Shown here piece after piece: positions 35,424-43,646 of a stretch of DNA of 64,000 nt (position 1 is its first letter; each line of letters opens with the position of its first letter). The DNA is from Paraburkholderia caffeinilytica (GTDB taxonomy: Bacteria; Pseudomonadota; Gammaproteobacteria; Burkholderiales; Burkholderiaceae), in assembly GCF_003368325.1 (NCBI RefSeq), contig NZ_CP031466.1, positions 992,001-1,056,000 on the forward strand. The letters run 5' to 3'. Below the pieces are notes generated by a model. It made no database searches, was not told the DNA's origin, and was given only the letters and a program-made list of their open reading frames with translations. The translations under genes were made by a program, and so were the position numbers.

Positions 35424-35825
35424 TCAGGAAACGGCGGGCGGGCCTCTTGGGCGTCCGGACGGAAATGCGCCGAGCGGCGTGAAGCGGGTGGAGAGGGCGG
35501 GCGGCACCGTGCCGGCAAGCACGAGCGCGGCCGGCGGTTCGATGGCCGCGACGCTCGGCATGGCCACGTGATGCTGGAGCAGATGGCAGTAGCCGCATGC
35601 GCCGAAGGCGTCGTCGTGGCTGAGATGGACGGGTGCGGGGCTACCCTGCGTGGATTGGCTCGCGAGGCTCTGGCCAGGCGGCTGGAGCGCAGAACAGAGC
35701 GCCGCGAAGGGCTCGTGCGCGCGGCTCGATACCAGCATCTGACTCACGATCGGCGCGAACACGACGAGCCACATGGCGATCAGGCCAAGCCATGCGGTCA
35801 TGCGGTTACGGGAGCGTGGAGTCAT
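35424..35825 (-). CDS. DUF2946-family protein
   Basis: A 133-aa protein from the ATG at 35825 (weak ribosome site; a GTG/ATG further up is possible). It has one N-terminal helix (TAWLGLIAMWLVVFAPIVSQML) and the DUF2946 motif HDDAFGACGYCHLLQHH, a CxxC plus histidine cluster likely to bind metal on the periplasmic side. The family is commonly found beside TonB-dependent copper or iron receptors, as here (receptor gene 83 bp downstream on the same strand). Function is not established. Confidence 0.75.
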   Translation of the reverse strand: MTPRSRNRMTAWLGLIAMWLVVFAPIVSQMLVSSRAHEPFAALCSALQPPGQSLASQSTQGSPAPVHLSHDDAFGACGYCHLLQHHVAMPSVAAIEPPAALVLAGTVPPALSTRFTPLGAFPSGRPRGPPAVS

Positions 35826-36101
35826 GGTGGTGAAGGTAAAGAAGCGGGCGATTCTAGCATCGCCGCGCACCCGTTTCTCGTGTGATTCCGTCTATAGCAT
35901 TCGATCAGAAGGCCGAAACCCGCTCATTTCGGGGCGTTACAGCCTTGCCGTTTCCCGTAAGCTGTGTGGTAAATGTCCCGCTTTCCTTGTCGGCGCGTCG
36001 ACCCCTCTGCGCGGATGCGCAGCGTCGCGAAAACGCCGGACCGGGTGCGAAACATTCGATTGACCTGGCCTGAGCGCCGCCGACCCCAGCTACCACGACT
36101 C

Positions 36102-38273
36102 ATGACCGCCCCGCAGACGCGCGCCCCCTCGATAACCGACATCAACCAGCAGGCGGCATTGCTTTGCAAAAGCGGGCAATTCGCCGATGCATGGTCGCTG
36201 GTTCAGCCGGTCCTCGAACCGCGCGCCGGGGTGGCGGAAGACGCGCGGGCCGACGCGTTGAACATTGCGGGCGCCTGTTGGTACGGCATGGGCAGCGTGT
36301 CCGACGCGGAAACCTACTGGCGCCAGTGTCTGCGCGCAAAACCCGATTACGCCGAGGTGTACAGCAGTCTCGGCATGCTGCTCAAATCGCATGGGCGCCT
36401 GTCGGCGGCCAAGGCGGTTTACCGGCAACTGGTCGCGCTGTGCCCCAGCCACGCCGACGCGCACAACAATCTCGGCACCGTGCTCTACGGAATGGGCTAC
36501 AAGGACGAGGCGGAGGCGTCGTATGGTCAGGCGGTCGCGATCCGCTCCGACTACGCGGAGGCGCACTACAACCGCGCCATCGTATTGCACGAGCTGCGCC
36601 GCCTGCATGAGGCGGAAGCGGCCTATCGCGAGGCGCTGATCGGGCTGCCCGAGCATGCCGAGGCGCATAACAACCTGGGCAACGTGCTCATGGAACTCGG
36701 CCGCGTTGCCGATGCGGACACCGCATACCGGCAGGCGCTGACCATCAAGCCGCAGTATCCCGAGGCGCTCAATAACCTCGGCGGCGTGCTGAAGGCGACG
36801 CATCGCCTGCCCGAGGCCGAGCTGGCTTGCCGGCTCGCGCTGGCCATTCGCCCGGATTACGCGGAGGCGCATCTCAACCTCGGTGCGGTGCTGGCGGAGC
36901 TCCAGCGGCTGCCCGAGGCGGAAGCGGCGTACCGGGAGGCCATCCTGCATCGCCCGGACTATGCTCAGGCGCACTACAACCTCGGCCTCGCGCTGTCCAG
37001 CCTCGAGCGTCTGCCCGAGGCCGAAATGGCTTACCGCGAGGCGATTCGCTTTCGGCCCGACATCGTTCACGCGCACAACAATCTCGGCTGCGTGCTTCGC
37101 CTGCTCGACCGTTTGCCTGAAGCCGTCGATGCCTTCGCCCAGGCGCTCGCGCTTTGTCCCGATCTGGCCGAGGCCCACTACAACGTCGGGGCCGCCCTGG
37201 CGCAACTCAAGCGGCTGCCGGAAGCCGAAGCCGCTTACCTTCGGGCGCTCGCCCTGCGGCCCGATTACGGCGACGCCAGATTCGGTCTGGCCGTGCTGAT
37301 GCTCGGCATGGGCCGCTTCGACGAGGGCTGGCGGTTGTACGAGTGCCGCTATGAACAGCCGGGCTTCGTGCATCAGAAAACGCGCGCCATGCTGAGCTGT
37401 CCGCAATGGCAAGGCGGCACGCTCGCCGGCAAGTCCTTGCTGGTCTGGCAGGAGGACGGACTCGGCGACATGGTCCAATTCAGCCGCTATTTCGCCTTGC
37501 TCAAGGCGCAAGGGGCCACGCATATCGCCTTCGCGTGCGTGCCTGCCTTGCACCGGCTGATGGCTTCCGTGGACGGCGTCGATGCCGTGCTCGATCACGA
37601 TACGGCATTGACCGGCGTAGCCGCATCCACCTACGACTGCTGGACAAGTCTGTTGAGCGCGCCGCTGCACTTGCGCACCACGGTGGACACGATTCCGCGC
37701 GCAGTTCGTCTCGCGGCCGAGCCGTCGCTCGTCGATAAGTGGCGGCCGATGCTCGAGACCCTGCCCGCCGGCCGCAAGATCGGGCTGGTCTGGAAAGGCA
37801 ATGCGAAACACCATAACGATGCGAACCGGTCGATCCCCACGCTGGCCACGCTTGCGCCGCTCTGGAGCGTGCCGGGCCTGAACTTCGTGAGTCTGCAAAA
37901 AGGCCAGGGGGAGGATGAGGCGCAACATCCGCCCGCCGGTCAACCGCTGCTCGAACTCGGCTCGACGGTGAACGATTTCGCCGACAGCGCCGCGATCATC
38001 GCGCAGCTCGATCTGGTGATCTGCGTGGATACGTCAATGGCGCATCTGGCCGCGTCGCTCGGCAAACCGTGCTGGGTGATGCTGCCGGAAAAAGACATCG
38101 ACTGGCGCTGGATGCACGAGCGCAGCGACTCGCCGTGGTATCCGCACACGCTGCGGCTGTTCCGCCGGGCGATGGGCGAAAGCTGGTCCGTGACGGTCGA
38201 GAGAGTGAGGCAGGCGTGTGTGGAGCGATTCGCCGTAGAGACCACTAGCGAGCGCCGCAGCACCAGAAAATGA
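36102..38273 (+). CDS. TPR-repeat protein with glycosyltransferase-like C-terminal domain
   Basis: A 723-aa protein read from MTAPQTRAP; an upstream in-frame ATG (43 codons) encodes an Arg-rich stretch unlike a real N-terminus. Residues about 15-400 hold some eleven TPR units of 34 residues with the recurrent AEAHNNLGxVLxELGRLPEAEAAYRxAL pattern. Residues about 430-700 resemble a GT-B-fold, ADP-heptose/OGT-like domain: LLVWQEDGLGDMVQFSRYFALLK, IGLVWKGNAKHHNDANRSIP, and VICVDTSMAHLAASLGKPCWVMLP. It may glycosylate protein or surface polysaccharide; substrate unknown. It stands alone between oppositely oriented genes. Confidence 0.85.
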   Translation: MTAPQTRAPSITDINQQAALLCKSGQFADAWSLVQPVLEPRAGVAEDARADALNIAGACWYGMGSVSDAETYWRQCLRAKPDYAEVYSSLGMLLKSHGRLSAAKAVYRQLVALCPSHADAHNNLGTVLYGMGYKDEAEASYGQAVAIRSDYAEAHYNRAIVLHELRRLHEAEAAYREALIGLPEHAEAHNNLGNVLMELGRVADADTAYRQALTIKPQYPEALNNLGGVLKATHRLPEAELACRLALAIRPDYAEAHLNLGAVLAELQRLPEAEAAYREAILHRPDYAQAHYNLGLALSSLERLPEAEMAYREAIRFRPDIVHAHNNLGCVLRLLDRLPEAVDAFAQALALCPDLAEAHYNVGAALAQLKRLPEAEAAYLRALALRPDYGDARFGLAVLMLGMGRFDEGWRLYECRYEQPGFVHQKTRAMLSCPQWQGGTLAGKSLLVWQEDGLGDMVQFSRYFALLKAQGATHIAFACVPALHRLMASVDGVDAVLDHDTALTGVAASTYDCWTSLLSAPLHLRTTVDTIPRAVRLAAEPSLVDKWRPMLETLPAGRKIGLVWKGNAKHHNDANRSIPTLATLAPLWSVPGLNFVSLQKGQGEDEAQHPPAGQPLLELGSTVNDFADSAAIIAQLDLVICVDTSMAHLAASLGKPCWVMLPEKDIDWRWMHERSDSPWYPHTLRLFRRAMGESWSVTVERVRQACVERFAVETTSERRSTRK

Positions 38274-38436
38274 TCCTGTTGCTCTCGTGACTCGCGACGA
38301 AGCCGCGTTTTTCATCGAACCGCTGCGCATCCCCGCGGCCCTTGCCGGTGGTGAGTTGCACGAGCGCGCCGCCGCGTGGCGGGCACGCTGCGATCGCCCA
38401 CTCCAACATGGGTTGGCCGATGCCCGAGCGCACGGC
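38266..38436 (-). pseudogene. Remnant of a GNAT acetyltransferase (C-terminal part only)
   Basis: The minus-strand frame carries SGIGQPMLEWAIAACPPRGG, ALVQLTTGKGRGDAQRF and EKRGFVASHES, matching the acetyl-CoA loop and last strands of a GNAT N-acetyltransferase. The N-terminal half is absent: the molybdopterin-domain gene starts immediately upstream in a different frame. The remnant's end overlaps the TPR-gene stop. Substitutions such as CPPRGG for C-ARGC fit decay. Confidence 0.6.
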
Positions 38437-38438
38437 TA

Positions 38439-39035
38439 TTACGCCTCGGTTACCTGCATCTGATACAAACCCCACGGCGACAACACGAAGCGATCCTTGA
38501 GCGGTTTGCTCGCCAGTTCGGGGATGCGGTCGGGATCGTAGACGGCCCATAGCGGTCCCAACCCGCCGAGGGGTAGCGGCTTGCCGTCCATGTGTGTCGC
38601 CACGATCATGCGGTAGTCGTGCACTTTGTCGAGCGTCGTCATGACGGCGTAGCCGTCGACCGCGCGCATGACAATCTGGGTGCTCCCGGCAGCCGGCGCA
38701 CCGACGTGTGCGAGCAGATCGCCGAGCAACGGGCCGCTCAGGGTATGCGGCCGGGCGTCGTATTCGATGGTGGGCTTGATCGTCACAACCGGCATGCTGG
38801 CGATCAACGGAAGATCGACCCCGTATGCCTGCGAAAATTTCACCTGATGCTTGGCCAGCAACTGATCGAACGCCGGATCGAGCGCGCCGCGATTGCTGCG
38901 CTTGATGGCGCCCGCAATGGTTAGGACAACGGGGGATGCGGCGCACGCTGCACTGCCGGCACGCTTGCTGGCGAACGCAGGAGCCGCGGTGGCGCCGAGC
39001 ACGGCCGCGCTGGCTAGAAACTGACGCTTATCCAT
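38439..39035 (-). CDS. Molybdopterin-dependent oxidoreductase-like protein (SUOX/YedY domain), secreted
   Basis: A 198-aa protein with signal peptide MDKRQFLASAAVLGATAAPAFASK, Tat-like but with KR in place of RR. The mature part shows oxidoreductase molybdopterin-binding-domain features: LSGPLLGDLLAHVGAP, IVMRAVDGYAVMTTLDKV, IVATHMDGKPLPLGGLGPLWAVYD and LSPWGLYQMQVTEA. It is shorter than true sulfite oxidases and lacks a visible cofactor cysteine in the usual place, so it may be a non-catalytic or partner subunit. Homologs often sit beside sensor kinases, but here it is alone. Confidence 0.72.
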   Translation of the reverse strand: MDKRQFLASAAVLGATAAPAFASKRAGSAACAASPVVLTIAGAIKRSNRGALDPAFDQLLAKHQVKFSQAYGVDLPLIASMPVVTIKPTIEYDARPHTLSGPLLGDLLAHVGAPAAGSTQIVMRAVDGYAVMTTLDKVHDYRMIVATHMDGKPLPLGGLGPLWAVYDPDRIPELASKPLKDRFVLSPWGLYQMQVTEA

Positions 39036-39947
39036 TTGCTTCTGCTCCTGGATTCATGAGACGGGCGGATGTGGGGGGATCTTCGCGCCCTCCATTCTGG
39101 CAGAAAAGTGTCGGGCCGACGCCGAGCCGATGCAGCGCGATAAGAATATTAGATGTCCTTGCGCGCTCCTTCAGGTGCTTCCCGAGCACCGTCGACGCGA
39201 CCTCCCTGGCGCTCGCGCCCGGCGGAAGCCCGCAGCGGCCTGAAGTGCCGAGCGCCGCGCTGTTGCGCACGGCGAGGCGGCTGGTCGACGGCGTAGTCGG
39301 CATTCCTTCGACGGTGTGGCAGACACGGACCCGAGCTCACCTAAGCCGGTCTTACACGAATCGGCTGCCCCGCTTTAGGCGTGTCTAGTGGTATTGCGGA
39401 TTGCGGAGATCAATCCGATAAATGAGCCAGACATCTTTGCACTGATCGAAATGCTGACTATTCGGAAAGCCGATGTATGCTGTAATAAATATTTCTCAAT
39501 GTCGTAGTATACGCACCGATGCCCGGCATAGATCGATGGTCTATAAATACAATATTCAAATATAAATTGACCCAATCAAATCAAAATGCATTGAAGCCGT
39601 TAAGCAAGCCGTTGATGCAGGCATAGGTGGCGCTGGCCGGATCCACTCACCGGCCATGCCAGGGCAGCCATTCGCAGGCCTGGCAGGGGTGTCGCGGGAG
39701 TGGCCATGCATGGCCATACGATGCAAAAAGCATTCAGCAGACAAAACGATATTCAGCAGACAAAATGTCGGCCTGGATAAAACGCATCCCGCATATTGCA
39801 TTTGAAGATTTAACAGTTATGATGACGTCTCCCGATGCGATTTCTCGAACGATCGCTTTGTGGAGGCGGCAGGAATATTTGCCGGGCATTGACGCTGGAG
39901 GGGGTAATTAATACTTCCGCGCAGATAGACTAAATCGAGGAGACGAT
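39036..39947. other. Gene-poor region with palindrome and direct repeat
   Basis: No convincing gene over about 900 bp. 39395-39600 is AT-rich. TGGCCATGCATGGCCA at 39701-39716 is a perfect 16-bp palindrome. ATTCAGCAGACAAAA occurs twice, at 39732-39746 and 39751-39765. An ATG at 39765 opens a 48-codon frame that lacks a ribosome site. The promoter of the gene at 39948 must be near the right end. Confidence 0.5.
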
Positions 39948-40145
39948 ATGCTGAGTCCCCATGAATTCGCTACCTTAATGCTCATCAAGAACGCGCCGGA
40001 TCAGATTGAACTGGGCCGCGCCGAGCTCGACGCCCTGCTCGAGCGGCAACTCATATCACTGGAAAACCTTGCGTCAGGACGCTCACGCGCCCAGATCACA
40101 AGCGAAGGCGATTCCATTCTCAAGGCGGTTGCCCGGCTGCGCTAG
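39948..40145 (+). CDS. Small winged-helix-like protein next to phaP (paralog of 24427-24630)
   Basis: A 65-aa protein starting MLSPHEFATLMLI, with GAGGAGA 7 nt upstream. It matches the protein at 24427 in the first 12 residues, in length and in the C-terminal ITSEGDSILKAVARL segment, which looks like the end of a winged helix. It precedes the phasin gene by 110 bp on the same strand, so a link to polyhydroxybutyrate granules is possible, as regulator or granule-bound protein (inference). No known family recognised. Confidence 0.75.
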   Translation: MLSPHEFATLMLIKNAPDQIELGRAELDALLERQLISLENLASGRSRAQITSEGDSILKAVARLR

Positions 40146-40255
40146 GCATCTGCTGCGGTACCTGCTTCGATTTATTCACCATCGCGATCCGCCGCAGTAC
40201 GCCCGTTCGATATCGGGGCTTTGCGTACCGGACAAGACTTTTGAGGAATCCCACA

Positions 40256-40831
40256 ATGACTCTATTGAGTCCCGAGCAGATTGCTGCCGAGAAAGCCAAC
40301 GTCGACGCGTTCTTCGGCCTCGCCGGAAAGATCTTTGAAGGCGTCGAAAAGCTGGCTGCGCTGAACCTGCAGGTTGTCAAAGCCACGCTGGCCGAGGTGC
40401 AGGAGAACCTGGCGAAAGCGTCCGGCACGACAGAGCCGCCGCAATGGTTCGCGCTGCAAGCCGGTTTCGCCGGACCGTTCGCGGAAAAATCGCTGTCATA
40501 CGGCCGGCAAGTGTTCGAGATCGCATCGTCCACTCAGGCTGAAGTCACGCAACTCGCCCTGACGCACTACGAGCGGTACAACGATCGCGTGCAGGCACTC
40601 GTCGAGGAAACGGCGAAGCATGCGCCCACGGGCTCTGAAGCCGCGATCGCAGCGTGGAAGTCCGCGATTGCCGCCACCACGACCCTGTACGAAACGCTGC
40701 AGAAAACGGGGCAACAGGCCGTGCAGTTTGCCGGGAGCAATCTCGATGTGGTCGCAGCCACTGCGTCAAAGACCGTGCGAGGCAATGGCGGGCAGGCTTC
40801 CGCTGCCGCTGCGGCGGGCGCGAAGCGGTAG
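40256..40831 (+). CDS. phaP: Phasin, polyhydroxyalkanoate granule-associated protein
   Basis: A 191-aa protein from the ATG at 40256 (TTGAGGA upstream). It has the phasin-2 pattern common in Burkholderia: SPEQIAAEKANVDAFFGLAGKIFEGVEKLAALNLQVVKATLAE, then long amphipathic helices with PFAEKSLSYGRQVFEIASSTQAEV, and an Ala-rich tail (ASAAAAAGAKR). Phasins coat polyhydroxybutyrate granules and control their size. The acetoacetyl-CoA reductase gene follows 153 bp downstream. Between them a small stable hairpin (CGGGCA/TGCCCG with a GCAA loop, 40840-40855) may partly terminate or stabilise the message. Confidence 0.92.
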   Translation: MTLLSPEQIAAEKANVDAFFGLAGKIFEGVEKLAALNLQVVKATLAEVQENLAKASGTTEPPQWFALQAGFAGPFAEKSLSYGRQVFEIASSTQAEVTQLALTHYERYNDRVQALVEETAKHAPTGSEAAIAAWKSAIAATTTLYETLQKTGQQAVQFAGSNLDVVAATASKTVRGNGGQASAAAAAGAKR

Positions 40832-40983
40832 AGCTGGCGCGGGCAGCAATGCCCGTGGTGAGATTCTCTGTCATATATCAAGGATTCCTGATGGAGAAGG
40901 AATCCGCGGTTACCGTGTCCAATTCATGGACTGAAAGTGTTGCTCCAGGCGAGCATCACGCCAGCTTTTGTGAGGACGATTCG

Positions 40984-41727
40984 ATGGCAAAGCAGATCGC
41001 GGTGGTAACGGGTGGCATGGGCGGACTGGGTGAGGCGATCAGCATCAAGCTGCATGACGCCGGGTATGCAGTCGTGGTCACCTGTTCGCCGGGCAACACC
41101 GGTGCGAACGAGTGGCTCGCCCGAATGGAAGCGCAGGGACGGCAATTCCGCGCCTACACGGTCGACGTCGCCGACTACGACTCGTGTGAACGATGCGTGG
41201 CGCAAATCAGAGCGGAGGTCGGACCGGTCGACATCCTGATCAACAACGCCGGCATCACGCGCGACGCCAGCTTCAAAAAACTGGACAAGGTCAATTGGGA
41301 CGCGGTCATCCGCACCAACCTCGATTCGGTGTTCAACATGACGAAGCCGGTGTGCGACAGCATGGTCGAGCGTGGCTGGGGCCGCATCGTCAACGTGTCG
41401 TCGATCATCGGTTCCAAGGGCGGGTTCGGCCAGACCAGCTATGCGGCGGCAAAGGCCGGCATGCACGGTTTCACGAAATCGCTGGCGCTCGAGGTGGCGA
41501 AGAAAGGCGTCACCGTCAACACGATCTCGCCCGGTTATATCGCGACGAAGATGGTGATGGCGGTGCCCGAGGACATCCGCGAGACGAAGATCATTCCGCA
41601 GATTCCGGTCGGCCGGCTCGGGCAGCCTGACGAAGTCGCCGCGCTCGTGCTCTATCTATGTTCGCGCGAGGCGGGCTTCGTGACCGGCGCCAACATTGCA
41701 ATCAACGGGGGCCAGCACCTGCAGTGA
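40984..41727 (+). CDS. phaB: Acetoacetyl-CoA reductase
   Basis: A 247-aa short-chain dehydrogenase from the ATG at 40984, with GAGGA 6 nt upstream. It reduces acetoacetyl-CoA to (R)-3-hydroxybutyryl-CoA with NADPH, the second step of polyhydroxybutyrate synthesis. Visible motifs are the cofactor loop VTGGMGGLGEAI, NNAGITRD, the catalytic Ser in VNVSSIIGSKG, and YAAAKAG with Tyr and Lys. GFGQTSYAAAKAGMHGFTKSLALE is characteristic of PhaB. Its neighbours are phaP and a 52-aa membrane protein; phaA and phaC are not in the window, so this may be an extra copy. Confidence 0.92.
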   Translation: MAKQIAVVTGGMGGLGEAISIKLHDAGYAVVVTCSPGNTGANEWLARMEAQGRQFRAYTVDVADYDSCERCVAQIRAEVGPVDILINNAGITRDASFKKLDKVNWDAVIRTNLDSVFNMTKPVCDSMVERGWGRIVNVSSIIGSKGGFGQTSYAAAKAGMHGFTKSLALEVAKKGVTVNTISPGYIATKMVMAVPEDIRETKIIPQIPVGRLGQPDEVAALVLYLCSREAGFVTGANIAINGGQHLQ

Positions 41728-41763
41728 AGCGGGTCGTTCGCAAATTCAGCAATGGAGGTCGCG

Positions 41764-41922
41764 ATGAGTGAAGCTGTGGGAATCGTGATGGGTTCGTTCG
41801 TGCTGGCAATAGCACCTGTGTTCGTCGCCGTTCACTATTACCGGGAGCAGATGCGCCGAAAGCGGCTTAGACACCTGGATCATCGCCACTACTGGCCGCA
41901 CTGGAGAAACGTCCGGCATTGA
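41764..41922 (+). CDS. 52-aa single-pass membrane micro-protein downstream of phaB
   Basis: Starts MSEAVGIVMGSFVLAIAPVF, one hydrophobic helix, followed by a very basic, His-rich tail (REQMRRKRLRHLDHRHYWPHW). GGAGG sits 5-6 nt before the ATG at 41764, and the gene begins 36 bp after phaB. The good ribosome site and spacing argue for a real gene of the phaP-phaB unit. A terminator follows about 120 bp downstream. No family recognised. Confidence 0.6.
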   Translation: MSEAVGIVMGSFVLAIAPVFVAVHYYREQMRRKRLRHLDHRHYWPHWRNVRH

Positions 41923-42040
41923 GTTGGCGCGCTCGCGAGGCTGTTGAGGCTGTTGTTGCGATACGTTGAGGGCTGCTGCGTTCCAAGGCGCAGTAGGCAC
42001 CTCTGGTTTCTGCCGGACGTCTGGACCAGCAGAATTCTCC

Positions 42041-42072
42041 AAGCCAAGGTTTCACCGCCTTGGCTTTTTTTT
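42041..42072 (+). terminator. Intrinsic terminator of the phaP-phaB unit
   Basis: AAGCCAAGG (42041-42049) pairs with CCTTGGCTT (42058-42066) over an 8-nt loop and runs into eight T residues (42065-42072). This is a classical rho-independent terminator on the plus strand. Confidence 0.9.
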
Positions 42073-42208
42073 CGCTCGCTTCTCATGGAAATCCCGTACG
42101 GATCCTGGGTCTCCGTGTAAGCCGAGAGAAGGATTCGCTCTCCTAGAATCGGCCCATCGATGCAGACGGGCGGCATTCCGCCGCCCCACACAATAACGGA
42201 GACGATCG

Positions 42209-43222
42209 ATGACCCCTGGTTTTCGCACACTGCGCCATATCGCCGTTGCTTCCGGCCTGCTGTTCAGTCTTGCGTCGCAACACGCGACGGCCGCCGGCGG
42301 CGAGAAGATCACGATCATGGTCGGCGGTATCACGAAGCTGATCTATTTGCCGGCGCGCCTGACCGAACAGCTCGGTTATTTCAAGGATGAAGGACTCGAT
42401 GTCGAACTTCTGTCGCAGCCCGCCGGCGTCGACGCTGAAAACGAACTGCTGGCGGGCGCCGTTCAGGCCGTCGTCGGTTTCTACGACCATACGATAGATC
42501 TGCAAACCAAGGGCAAGGACGTCAAGGCCATCGTCGTGTTCGGGCAAGTGCCGGGCGAGGTCGAAATGGTCTCGACCAAAGCGGCCGAAACAGTCAAATC
42601 GATGGCGGACGTGAAGGGCAAGACGCTTGGCGTGACGGGCCTCGGTTCTTCAACAAGCTTCCTGACGCAATACCTCGCCGGACAGCACGGCATCCAGTCC
42701 ACGGAATACACGATGCTGCCGGTGGGCGCCGACGCCAGCTTCATCGCGGCGATCAAACAAGGCCGCATCGACGCCGGCATGACGACCGAGCCGACCGTCT
42801 CGGCATTGCAGAAGTCCGGCGACGCGAAGGTGCTCGTCGACATGCGTTCCGTGGAAGGCACGAAGGCGGCGTTGGGCGGCACTTACCCGGCGTCGAGCCT
42901 CTATGTCCAGGCGGCATGGGCCGATTCCCACAAGGCGGAAGCAGCAAAGCTTGCGCACGCGTTTGTCCGCACGATGCAATTCATCCATACGCATAGCGCG
43001 GAAGAAATTGCAGCGAAGATGCCTGACGACTATCAGAAAGACAAGCCGCTTTACGTAAGCGCGTTGAAAGCGTCCCTGCCCATGTTTACGAAGGACGGCA
43101 AGATGCCTGCCGACGGTCCCGAGACCGTGCTGAAAGTGCTGTCGGCGTTCAACCCGTCGGTCAAAGGCAAGCATGTCGAGCTGTCGAAAACCTACACCAA
43201 CGAGTTCACCGGTTCGAAATAA
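42209..43222 (+). CDS. NMT1/taurine-type ABC transporter substrate-binding protein (orphan)
   Basis: A 337-aa periplasmic protein with signal peptide (HIAVASGLLFSLASQHATAAGG) and a CGGAGA ribosome site. ITIMVGGITKLIYLPARLTEQLGYFKDEGLDVELLSQPAG is the standard start of the SsuA/TauA/NMT1 family, followed by GVDAENELLAGAVQAVVGFYDH, VKGKTLGVTGLGSSTSFL and RIDAGMTTEPTV. Such proteins bind sulfonates, nitrate, pyrimidine precursors or aromatic acids. No permease or ATPase is adjacent, so it must use partners elsewhere; the ligand is unknown. Confidence 0.87.
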   Translation: MTPGFRTLRHIAVASGLLFSLASQHATAAGGEKITIMVGGITKLIYLPARLTEQLGYFKDEGLDVELLSQPAGVDAENELLAGAVQAVVGFYDHTIDLQTKGKDVKAIVVFGQVPGEVEMVSTKAAETVKSMADVKGKTLGVTGLGSSTSFLTQYLAGQHGIQSTEYTMLPVGADASFIAAIKQGRIDAGMTTEPTVSALQKSGDAKVLVDMRSVEGTKAALGGTYPASSLYVQAAWADSHKAEAAKLAHAFVRTMQFIHTHSAEEIAAKMPDDYQKDKPLYVSALKASLPMFTKDGKMPADGPETVLKVLSAFNPSVKGKHVELSKTYTNEFTGSK

Positions 43223-43646
43223 GCCGGCGCTTGACCGTTGCTGCAGCCCGTCTTTTGCAGTGTGATTTCGTTGCAATGCCGGTGCCGCCTCCGCGGTACC
43301 GGCGACTTGCATGGATAAACCTGATGAATCACGTTGTTTCCAAAGACGCTCCGGTGATCGAGTTCGACTCGATGCCACGCCGCTGTTTTCTCCGGATGGC
43401 CTGCCGCGCTGACGAAGGCCGGCTATATCGCAGGCAGCAACGCTACCGCGCAGCGAACGACGATTTTGCCACGTATATCAGTGAATTCACTTAGTTGTGC
43501 ACGTGATACGGGAAAGCCACGTGAAGGATTGAGAAAACTAGGATTGCGCTTATCGGCTGATCGGGGCCGTTGTCCGGATCTCTGGGCGGCAGCCACTGCA
43601 GTCGGAGAGAACGAAAATTTTAATGTTGTAATCTGAGGAGACGATC
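43223..43646. other. Intergenic region upstream of the porin gene
   Basis: About 420 bp without a supported gene. A rightward frame with ATG at 43324 (57 codons) has no ribosome site and no recognisable similarity. The last 30 bases hold the porin ribosome site AGGAG. Confidence 0.5.

Noticed and set aside
39028..39303. Leftward frame with a LuxR-like stretch (SAREVASTVLGKHLK, LHRLGV)
   Set aside because: Only a few positions resemble a LuxR helix-turn-helix, the spacing is wrong, and there is no ribosome site or receiver domain.
39765..39911. 48-codon frame MSAWIKRIPHIAFEDL
   Set aside because: Its ATG lies inside a direct repeat and lacks a ribosome site; nothing else supports coding.
43324..43494. 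Small rightward frame upstream of the porin gene
   Set aside because: No ribosome site, no hydrophobic or domain-like pattern, and no recognisable similarity.
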